From assembly GCA_030425715.1 (NCBI GenBank), contig JAUIAA010000132.1, positions 1 to 6,240 of the forward strand: a stretch of DNA of 6,240 nt. The letters are read 5' to 3'. Below are positions 1 through 5,052 of the stretch, piece by piece; the first letter of the stretch is position 1; each line of letters begins with the position of its first letter. Below the pieces are notes generated by a model. That model was not told the origin of the DNA. It saw only the letters and a list, made by a program, of their open reading frames with translations, and searched no databases. The position numbers were made by a program, and so were the translations under genes. This DNA is from Bacteroidia bacterium (lineage in GTDB: Bacteria > Bacteroidota > Bacteroidia > Flavobacteriales > Flavobacteriaceae).

Positions 1-828
1 ACTGGTTTTAATGCCGAACCCGTTTTAATTACTTATCCAGACAATACTTATTTGTCAAGCATTTACCAAAAATATAAAAACCAACGTGCCGAATACGAAT
101 TTACAACCAATAAAAAAAGAACCCATCATTTTTGGCTCATTGAAGATGTAAAGGAAATAGAAAATATTGAAAAAGAATTTGGAAAAATGGAAGCTATCTA
201 TATTGCTGATGGCCATCACAGAACGGCTTCTTCATATTATGTTGCTAAAAAATTAGAAAGAACTAAGCCAATTAAAAGCACAGACCAAAAATCCAATTAT
301 TTTATGGCTTATTTCACTCCAGAGTCTTCTTTGCAAGTCACTTCCTTTTATCGGTTTGTTAAAACTTTAAACGGCTTGACTAGTAATGAATTTTTAATAG
401 CTTTAGATAAAAATTTTAGGATAGAAAATAACGGAGAAAAGTACTACAAACCATCAAAACCACATCATTTTAGCATGTATTTGGATGGAGAATTTTACAA
501 ATTGTATTTGCGAAAAGCCAAGTACAGACCAAGTAACGTGGTAGATAAGTTAGATGCTAAGGTATTACATAAAACCATTTTAGAACCCATTTTAGGAATT
601 AAAGATTTAACCAATAGCGAGCAAATAGCTTATCAGCCAGAAATAAAAAATCCATTAGGTATTAAAAACGAAGTGGATTCTGGTAAATTTGCAGTTGCTT
701 TTGGAACTTTCCCTATTGATATACAACAAATTAAAGAAGTTGCAGATAGCAATTTAGTAATGCCACCTAAAAGCACTTATGTAGAACCTAAATTGCGAAG
801 CGGATTGACCATTTATGAGTTTAAATAA
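1..828 (+). CDS. DUF1015 family protein, 5'-truncated by window edge
   Basis: This reading frame is open from the first base and ends at TAA 826-828, so the 275 codons present are the C-terminal part of a protein whose family is usually about 400 residues long. The TTG at 52 is an internal Leu codon, not a start. The diagnostic feature is the motif ADGHHRTAS at fragment residues 69-77, which is the hallmark of the DUF1015 family. It is preceded by a TYPDN segment (residues 11-15) typical of the same family. No signal peptide or membrane segment is visible, so the product is probably cytoplasmic. The biochemical function of DUF1015 is not established; the paired histidines and Arg in the motif suggest an active or binding site, but that is inference. 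In many Bacteroidota this gene follows serC and serA (serine biosynthesis), which would lie left of this window. It is followed after 6 bases by yggS in the same frame, which suggests one transcript. Family assignment is firm; function is unknown. Confidence 0.9.
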   Translation, partial: TGFNAEPVLITYPDNTYLSSIYQKYKNQRAEYEFTTNKKRTHHFWLIEDVKEIENIEKEFGKMEAIYIADGHHRTASSYYVAKKLERTKPIKSTDQKSNYFMAYFTPESSLQVTSFYRFVKTLNGLTSNEFLIALDKNFRIENNGEKYYKPSKPHHFSMYLDGEFYKLYLRKAKYRPSNVVDKLDAKVLHKTILEPILGIKDLTNSEQIAYQPEIKNPLGIKNEVDSGKFAVAFGTFPIDIQQIKEVADSNLVMPPKSTYVEPKLRSGLTIYEFK

Positions 829-834
829 AACTAT

Positions 835-1512
835 ATGATAATACTACAAAATATAAAATCTCTTTTAAAGTCTATTCCCTCGTCGGTTACCTTGGTAGCA
901 GTATCTAAAACCAAACCCGTTTCGGATATTCAAGACGCATATGATGCTGGTTTGCGTGTTTTTGGAGAAAATAAAATCCAAGAAATGGTAAACAAATACG
1001 AAGTTTTACCGAAAGACATACAATGGCATATGATAGGGCATTTACAACGGAATAAAGTAAAATATATGGCGCATTTTGTAGATTTAATTCATGGTGTAGA
1101 TAGTTTTAAAACCTTAAAAGAAATTGATAAACAAGCCAAAAAACACCATAGAGTAATTTCTTGTTTGTTACAAGCTAAAATTGCAGAAGAAGAAACCAAA
1201 TTTGGACTTTCTTTCGATGCAATTGAAAATATATTGCAATCACAAGAGTTGGAAGAACTTAAAAATATCCAAATTTATGGCTTAATGGGGATGGCTAGTT
1301 TTACTTCTGATAAATCTCAAGTAGCTAAAGAATTTCAATCTTTACATGGTTTTTTAAACCGTTTAAAATCTAAGGATTTTACAGCGAACAATATTGCTTT
1401 GGAAACCTTATCAATGGGCATGAGCGGAGACTATGAGTTGGCTATTGCAAATGGCAGTACTATGATTAGAGTGGGTAGTGCTATTTTTGGAGCCCGTAAT
1501 TATATTGCTTGA
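835..1512 (+). CDS. yggS: YggS/PROSC family pyridoxal phosphate homeostasis protein
   Basis: The product is a 225-residue cytoplasmic protein of the YggS/PLPBP family, a single-domain alanine-racemase-like TIM barrel that binds pyridoxal 5'-phosphate without known enzymatic activity and helps balance PLP and amino/keto acid pools. The signatures are in order: VAVSKTKP at residues 21-28, with K25 the expected Schiff-base lysine; FGENKIQE at 43-50; WHMIGHLQRNK at 64-74; GLMGMASF near the middle; and LSMGMSGDYELAI at 192-204 followed by STMIRVGSAIFG at 208-219, which forms the phosphate-binding end of the barrel. Length is normal for the family. The ATG at 835 is the only plausible start, because the previous in-frame stop is that of the DUF1015 gene 6 bases upstream; the N-terminus is slightly shorter than that of E. 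coli YggS. The gap to the upstream gene is too small for a promoter, so co-transcription is likely. It converges on holA with 2 bases between the stop codons. Confidence 0.97.
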   Translation: MIILQNIKSLLKSIPSSVTLVAVSKTKPVSDIQDAYDAGLRVFGENKIQEMVNKYEVLPKDIQWHMIGHLQRNKVKYMAHFVDLIHGVDSFKTLKEIDKQAKKHHRVISCLLQAKIAEEETKFGLSFDAIENILQSQELEELKNIQIYGLMGMASFTSDKSQVAKEFQSLHGFLNRLKSKDFTANNIALETLSMGMSGDYELAIANGSTMIRVGSAIFGARNYIA

Positions 1513-1514
1513 AA

Positions 1515-2519
1515 TTAGTGCATTATTTTAAATAAAACTTCTTTTAAAATATCTCCTTGCGATAAATTATTTGCTCCTACACCTTTACTTTTTAAATCGG
1601 CTTCTCTTAATAAGGATATGATTTGCGCTACTTTTCGCATAGGGTATTTTGCTGCTGCAGATTGGTATTCATTTACAAAAAAAGGATTGATTCTTAAAAC
1701 TTTAGACACATTAATCTTTCCCTTGTCTTTCAAACCATGATACAACAACAATTGTGTAAAAAAATTATTAAGTAAAGAAATAGTCATTACCAATGGGTTT
1801 GCTCTAGAATTTTGGGCAAAATAATTCGCAATTTGATTGACCTTAACAATTTGCTTCTCTCCTACTGCTTTTCGCAATTCAAAATTGTTATAATCTTTAC
1901 TTATTCCAATATTTTCTTCAATATGAGCCGGAGTAATTTTAGTGCCTTTTGGCAGTACCAACATTAGTTTTTCCAACTCGTTGTTTATTTTAGACAAATT
2001 AGTACCTAAAAATTCTACCAGCATTACTCCTGCTTTTACCTCCATACTATAACCTTTTTCATCTAACTCATTGTTGATCCAATCACCAACTTGATTTTCG
2101 TACAGTTTTTTACTTTCAAACAAGCACCCATTTTTGGCAACCAATTTTGATAATTTTTTGCGTTTGTCTAAAGTTTTATACTTGTAACAAATTACAAGCA
2201 CGGTAGTGGGTTGTGGGTTTTCGGCATATGTAGCTAATTTTTCTATGGTTCTAGATAAATCTTGGGCTTCTTTTACGATTACCACCTGTTTCTCGGCCAT
2301 CATAGGAAAACGCTTGGCATTGGCTTCAATATCTTCTATCGTAACATCTCTACCGTACAAAACCATTTGGTTAAATCCTTTTTCTTCTTCCGAAAGTATT
2401 TTCTGTTCAATAAAATCAGAAATTTTATCAATATAAAAAGCTTCTTCTCCCATTAAAAAATAAATAGGCTGCGTATTACCAGAGGTAATATCTTCTACAA
2501 TTTGTTTGATCCTATTCAT
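1515..2519 (-). CDS. holA: DNA polymerase III, delta subunit
   Basis: This 334-residue protein is the delta subunit of the replicative clamp loader, which opens the beta sliding clamp as part of the delta/delta'/tau complex. It has the family's usual length. The N-terminal domain shows the conserved opening PIYFLMGEEAFYIDKI (residues 18-33), which resembles an AAA+ fold without a functional P-loop, as expected for delta. The segment RFPMMAEKQVVIVKEA (70-85) sits where E. coli delta carries its clamp-binding Leu-Phe pair, so M73-M74 are the likely equivalents (inference from position). A later NLSKINNELEKL stretch is also typical. The C-terminal collar domain contains NPLVMTISLLNNFFTQLLLY and a GANNLSQGDILKEVLF ending. 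The ATG at 2519-2517 gives the expected N-terminus. It is transcribed divergently from the HsdR-N gene, across a 63-base gap, and no clear -33/-7 promoter pair is visible for it. Confidence 0.96.
   Translation of the reverse strand: MNRIKQIVEDITSGNTQPIYFLMGEEAFYIDKISDFIEQKILSEEEKGFNQMVLYGRDVTIEDIEANAKRFPMMAEKQVVIVKEAQDLSRTIEKLATYAENPQPTTVLVICYKYKTLDKRKKLSKLVAKNGCLFESKKLYENQVGDWINNELDEKGYSMEVKAGVMLVEFLGTNLSKINNELEKLMLVLPKGTKITPAHIEENIGISKDYNNFELRKAVGEKQIVKVNQIANYFAQNSRANPLVMTISLLNNFFTQLLLYHGLKDKGKINVSKVLRINPFFVNEYQSAAAKYPMRKVAQIISLLREADLKSKGVGANNLSQGDILKEVLFKIMH
1524..1551. repeat. A/T-only inverted repeat at the yggS/holA convergent junction
   Basis: TATTTTAAA (1524-1532) and TTTAAAATA (1543-1551) form a perfect 9-bp stem with a 10-base loop. 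It begins 12 bases after the yggS stop and lies inside the last codons of holA. Because the two genes converge with only 2 bases between them, any terminator for yggS has to lie in holA coding sequence, and this is the only hairpin I see there. The stem has no G or C, so intrinsic termination would be weak. It may also be a chance product of AT-rich sequence. Confidence 0.3.
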
Positions 2520-2582
2520 AATTGGTAGTTAAAAATACGGTGTAAAAATGATTTAATTTGTGGTTAATTGTATATTTATCCG

Positions 2583-3041
2583 ATGATTAAATTGAACCTT
2601 CCAACTTACTCGCTTAAAATCAAAAATAAAGAAAATAAGCTTTATATATTTGATATTATTCGAAAAAGATTTATGGTATTAACACCTGAAGAATGGGTAC
2701 GTCAAAATTTTGTGCATTACCTTTTGTTAGAAAAAAAATATCCAAAATCGCTATTGGCTGTTGAAAAACAAATTTTATTAAATAACACCAAGAAAAGGTT
2801 TGACATTTTATTGTTTGATGGTGAAGGAAATCCAGATATAATTGTAGAATGTAAAGCTCCAAAAATAAAAATTACACAAGAAACCTTTGATCAAATTGCA
2901 AGGTATAATTTAGAAGTAAGTGCCAATATTTTAGTAGTTACCAATGGATTAGAACACTATTATTGCAAACTCGATACACAAAACAAAAAATACATTTTTT
3001 TAAAAGATTTGCCAGAATATACTAAAATTATGAAAAATTAA
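2583..3041 (+). CDS. Stand-alone HsdR N-terminal domain protein (PD-(D/E)XK fold)
   Basis: This 152-residue protein resembles the N-terminal domain of type I restriction subunit R (HSDR_N family), without the helicase and C-terminal parts of a true HsdR. Numbered from the ATG at 2583, it opens with NLPTYSLKIKNKENKLYIFD (5-24) and FMVLTPEEWVRQNFVHYLL (30-48). The nuclease-type core follows: KRFDILLFD with D74, then IIVECKAP with E89 and K91. This matches the D...ExK pattern of the PD-(D/E)XK fold, with E61 and Q99 as possible accessory residues. TFDQIARYN (101-109) and ILVVTNGLEHYYC complete the domain. The catalytic-type residues look intact. An in-frame TTG at 2568 would add five residues and a stop lies just upstream of it; I prefer the ATG because the protein then starts directly at the conserved region. 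No hsdM or hsdS gene is present. From memory, similar small proteins sit divergently beside holA in flavobacteria; their function is unknown. Confidence 0.9.
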   Translation: MIKLNLPTYSLKIKNKENKLYIFDIIRKRFMVLTPEEWVRQNFVHYLLLEKKYPKSLLAVEKQILLNNTKKRFDILLFDGEGNPDIIVECKAPKIKITQETFDQIARYNLEVSANILVVTNGLEHYYCKLDTQNKKYIFLKDLPEYTKIMKN

Positions 3042-3065
3042 AGAGGATAAATCTTACAATTAAGT

Positions 3066-3073
3066 TATGTTTG
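3066..3073 (+). promoter_or_regulatory. Candidate -7 promoter element for the glycosyltransferase gene
   Basis: TATGTTTG matches the Bacteroidota -7 consensus TAnnTTTG exactly. It lies in the 61-base gap after the HsdR-N gene and 29 bases before the TTG start at 3103, which would give a short leader of roughly 20 bases. I see no TTG/TTTG -33 element at the usual distance upstream, so only half of the promoter is supported. Confidence 0.4.
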
Positions 3074-3102
3074 CAATCGCCTAAAAACAATTCACAAAAT
3101 CG

Positions 3103-4104
3103 TTGAAAGTAGCTGTTGTAATTTTAAATTGGAATGGACGCCAATTACTCGAAAAATTTCTTCCGTCTATCGTAAAATATAGCAAAGAGGATGCTACTAT
3201 TTACGTTGCCGATAACGACTCTCCTGATGATTCCGTAGCTTTTATCAAAGCCAATTATCCTGAAGTTAAAATCATCCAAAACAAAACAAATGGAGGCTAT
3301 GCCAAAGGATACAACGATGCACTAGAAAATGTAGATGCAGATATATATGCCTTGGTAAATTCTGATATTGAGGTTACTAAAAATTGGTTAAAACCAGTAA
3401 TTGAAGAATTTAAAAAAGATAAAAATACAGTGGCAATTCAGCCCAAACTTTTAGATTATAAAGACAAATCTAAATTTGAATATGCAGGTGCAGCTGGTGG
3501 TTTTGTCGATTTTTTGGGTTACCCCTATTGTAAAGGAAGGATTTTTATGGATCTTGAAACCGATCATGGTCAATATGATGATACCTACGATATTTTTTGG
3601 GCAACTGGTGCTTGTTTTTTTGTAAAAGCTGATGTGTACCATGAATTAAACGGGTTTGACGAAGATTATTTTGCACATCAAGAAGAAATTGATCTTTGTT
3701 GGCGGATACAAAATGAAGGCTATAATATAAAATATGTAGGCGCTTCTACGGTATACCATGTAGGCGGTGCAACTTTACAAGAATCTAACCCAAGAAAAAC
3801 ATTCTTAAATTTTAGAAATAGCTTATTTACTTTAACCAAAAATGTACCCAAAAGATTTATTTTTATTGCTCTTTTTTGGAGATTGTTTTTGGATGGTATT
3901 GCTGGAATTAAATTTCTTTTTGAATTAAGACCCATACACACTTGGGCCATTATAAAATCTCACGTTAGCTTTTACTATTATCTACCTAAGATGATTGGAA
4001 AACGAAGAAAAATTTCGTTTAAGCAAACCAAATACTACGATACTTTTAATGTGGTTTGGCAACATTTTGTTTTGCAAAAACAAAAATATACTGATATACA
4101 TTAG
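3103..4104 (+). CDS. Family 2 glycosyltransferase
   Basis: This 333-residue protein is a GT-A-fold glycosyltransferase of family GT2, of the kind that transfers sugars from nucleotide-sugar donors during cell-surface polysaccharide or glycan synthesis. The domain starts at the first residues with VAVVILNWNG (3-12). VADNDSPDDS (35-44) and NGGYAKGYNDAL (63-74) are the nucleotide-binding loops. The metal-binding DXD position is occupied by NSD (86-88), a common GT2 variant. ATGACFFVKADVY (167-179) and GFDEDYFAHQEEIDLCWR (184-201) form the acceptor and catalytic region, where the EE-D segment probably holds the catalytic base. A hydrophobic stretch at about 252-275 probably associates with the membrane. 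The start is TTG: there is an in-frame stop at 3082-3084 and no ATG or GTG between it and the first beta strand. It is not in a recognisable polysaccharide cluster, so donor and acceptor cannot be predicted. Confidence 0.93.
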   Translation: MKVAVVILNWNGRQLLEKFLPSIVKYSKEDATIYVADNDSPDDSVAFIKANYPEVKIIQNKTNGGYAKGYNDALENVDADIYALVNSDIEVTKNWLKPVIEEFKKDKNTVAIQPKLLDYKDKSKFEYAGAAGGFVDFLGYPYCKGRIFMDLETDHGQYDDTYDIFWATGACFFVKADVYHELNGFDEDYFAHQEEIDLCWRIQNEGYNIKYVGASTVYHVGGATLQESNPRKTFLNFRNSLFTLTKNVPKRFIFIALFWRLFLDGIAGIKFLFELRPIHTWAIIKSHVSFYYYLPKMIGKRRKISFKQTKYYDTFNVVWQHFVLQKQKYTDIH

Positions 4105-4129
4105 ATTTTTCTTTTTTAATTATTTGAGT

Positions 4130-4137
4130 TACATTTG
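4130..4137 (+). promoter_or_regulatory. Candidate -7 promoter element for the TfoX-like/SRPBCC pair
   Basis: TACATTTG matches the Bacteroidota -7 consensus TAnnTTTG exactly, 21 bases before the ATG at 4159. The region about 20 bases upstream is a T-rich tract (4106-4117) with no TTG, so the -33 half is not supported. A start site at the usual spacing would fall inside the adjacent inverted repeat. Confidence 0.4.
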
Positions 4138-4153
4138 ATTGGTTCAAACCAAT
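4138..4153. repeat. Inverted repeat between candidate -7 element and start codon
   Basis: ATTGGTTCAAACCAAT has two perfect 7-bp arms (4138-4144 and 4147-4153) separated by CA. It directly abuts the candidate -7 element at 4130-4137 and ends 5 bases before the ATG of the TfoX-like gene. The position fits a repressor operator over the transcription start. A hairpin in the RNA leader is less likely because a 2-base loop is too tight without opening inner pairs. Function is inferred from position only. Confidence 0.45.
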
Positions 4154-4158
4154 AAATT

Positions 4159-4482
4159 ATGGCTTATAATCAAGATTTAGCACAGAGCTTAAGAACCCAA
4201 ATAAACAAATCTTTTAAAAATATTGAAGAAAAAAAGATGTTTGGAGGCTTGTGTTTTATGTACAGAGACAAAATGTCTGTTGGAATTGTAAAAAATGATT
4301 TAATGGTTAGAGTTATTGGCTCTAAAATACAAGAAGAACTAGCAAAACCCAACGTACGACCAATGGATTTTACCAAAAGACCTATGAAAGAATTTATCTT
4401 TGTTAAAGTAGCTCCAGAAGATGACTTGTCGCATTGGATTCAACTTGGTATAGAGCATGCAACTTTAAAATCAGAATTATAA
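4159..4482 (+). CDS. TfoX N-terminal domain protein
   Basis: This 107-residue protein consists only of a TfoX/Sxy N-terminal domain. The recognisable core is KKMFGGLCFMYRDKMSVGIV (residues 25-44), followed by DLMVRV and, towards the C-terminus, a PMDFTKRPMKEFIFV segment, all typical of this family. Proteobacterial TfoX/Sxy, a competence regulator acting with CRP, also has a C-terminal TfoX domain; that domain is absent here. Competence control should therefore not be assumed, and the role of these short forms is unknown. There is no signal peptide or membrane segment, so the protein is probably cytoplasmic. The ATG at 4159 is fixed by an in-frame TAA at 4153-4155. The next gene, an AHSA1-type protein, begins 10 bases after the stop, suggesting translation from one message. 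An inverted repeat and a candidate -7 element lie immediately upstream. Confidence 0.9.
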   Translation: MAYNQDLAQSLRTQINKSFKNIEEKKMFGGLCFMYRDKMSVGIVKNDLMVRVIGSKIQEELAKPNVRPMDFTKRPMKEFIFVKVAPEDDLSHWIQLGIEHATLKSEL

Positions 4483-4492
4483 ATTATTTGTC

Positions 4493-5005
4493 ATGAAAGA
4501 TCTTAGTTGGAATTCCTTTACAAAAAAAATATACATTAAAGCCCCTATTGAAAAACTGTTTTGGTGTTGGACCACACCTGAAGGTTTAACCAGTTGGTTT
4601 TTAAGAGAAGCACATTATTATAGAGATGGCTATGCCATACCAAAAAATGAAAGCGTGCAAGTAAATGACCAGTATGTTTGGAAATGGCATAATTGGGAAG
4701 GAGAAGAAAAAGGAGCTGTTTTAAAAATAGTTAAACCCAATAAAATACAATTTTCCTTTGCCCAAGATTGTATCGTTACGGTAAGTCTAGAATTAGAAGG
4801 GAATTCTACCTTGGTAACGCTAAACCAATCCAACATCCCAACCGATGAAAAGAATAAACTAGAAATATTTTATGGCTGCAGCAATGGTTGGACTTTTTGG
4901 CTAGCTAATTTAAAGGCTTTTTTAGAACATGGCATTTTACTGAATGAAACAGAATTTGATTTGACCAACATAGATTTAGCAGGTTTTGAGTTTGTAAATA
5001 TGTAG
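4493..5005 (+). CDS. AHSA1/SRPBCC domain protein
   Basis: The product is a 170-residue protein of the START-like SRPBCC superfamily, AHSA1 (activator of Hsp90 ATPase homologue 1-like) branch. These proteins form a helix-grip fold with a deep hydrophobic pocket; the bacterial members are mostly of unknown ligand and function, so no Hsp90 role is implied. Typical features are an opening strand FTKKIYIKAP (9-18), the helix and turn WTTPEGLTSWFL (26-37), a beta-rich middle with KWHNWEGEEKG, and the long C-terminal helix GWTFWLANLKAFLEHG (132-147). The tail of about 23 residues after this helix (DLTNIDLAGFEFVNM at the end) resembles the one I recall from other Bacteroidota members. The sequence is rich in Trp, consistent with an aromatic-lined pocket. 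It follows the TfoX-like gene by 10 bases and is probably co-transcribed with it. Nothing suggests export. Confidence 0.88.
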   Translation: MKDLSWNSFTKKIYIKAPIEKLFWCWTTPEGLTSWFLREAHYYRDGYAIPKNESVQVNDQYVWKWHNWEGEEKGAVLKIVKPNKIQFSFAQDCIVTVSLELEGNSTLVTLNQSNIPTDEKNKLEIFYGCSNGWTFWLANLKAFLEHGILLNETEFDLTNIDLAGFEFVNM

Positions 5006-5028
5006 TTTAAAAAAAATGTCTATTTTTA

Positions 5029-5038
5029 TCCACGTGGA
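5029..5038. repeat. 10-bp perfect palindrome upstream of the mltF-like gene
   Basis: TCCACGTGGA is a perfect palindrome in the 47-base gap before the ATG at 5053. It stands out as a GC-rich block in very AT-rich surroundings. It directly follows TATTTTTA (5021-5028), which matches the Bacteroidota -7 consensus except at the last base. It could be a regulator site, but a single 10-bp palindrome can also occur by chance. Confidence 0.3.
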
Positions 5039-5052
5039 AACTCCATTGGTTT

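Noticed and set aside
52..54. TTG as the start codon of the DUF1015 gene
   Set aside because: The frame is open and shows family-like sequence (TYPDN) before this codon, so it is an internal Leu in a gene cut by the window edge.
2206..2456. Open frames on the + strand opposite holA
   Set aside because: They are antisense to a well-supported gene, have no recognisable motif, and are rich in Ser, Phe and Ile, as expected of shadow frames.
2553..2560. TTAATTTG as a -7 element for the HsdR-N gene
   Set aside because: It mismatches the invariant A of TAnnTTTG and there is no -33 element upstream, so it is not listed as a promoter.
2583..3041. Part of a type I restriction-modification system
   Set aside because: Only the small N-terminal nuclease-like domain is present. 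There is no helicase region, no methyltransferase and no specificity subunit nearby, and the neighbours are housekeeping genes.
4106..4117. T-rich tract after the glycosyltransferase gene as an intrinsic terminator
   Set aside because: No GC-containing stem precedes it; the only pairing upstream is a short AAAAAT/ATTTTT match.
4159..4482. A competence regulator of the proteobacterial TfoX/Sxy type
   Set aside because: Only the N-terminal domain is present and there are no competence genes nearby. The family name does not carry the function over to Bacteroidota.
5012..5027. AAAAAT/ATTTTT hairpin as a terminator for the TfoX-like/SRPBCC pair
   Set aside because: The stem is only 6 bp, all A/T, and arises from an A-tract facing a T-tract. 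It is not distinguishable from background in such AT-rich DNA.
4138..5051. ATTGGTT shared upstream of the TfoX-like gene (4138-4144) and the mltF-like gene (5045-5051) as a common motif
   Set aside because: Seven bases shared between two places in AT-rich DNA is weak, and only the first copy has the inverted partner arm.
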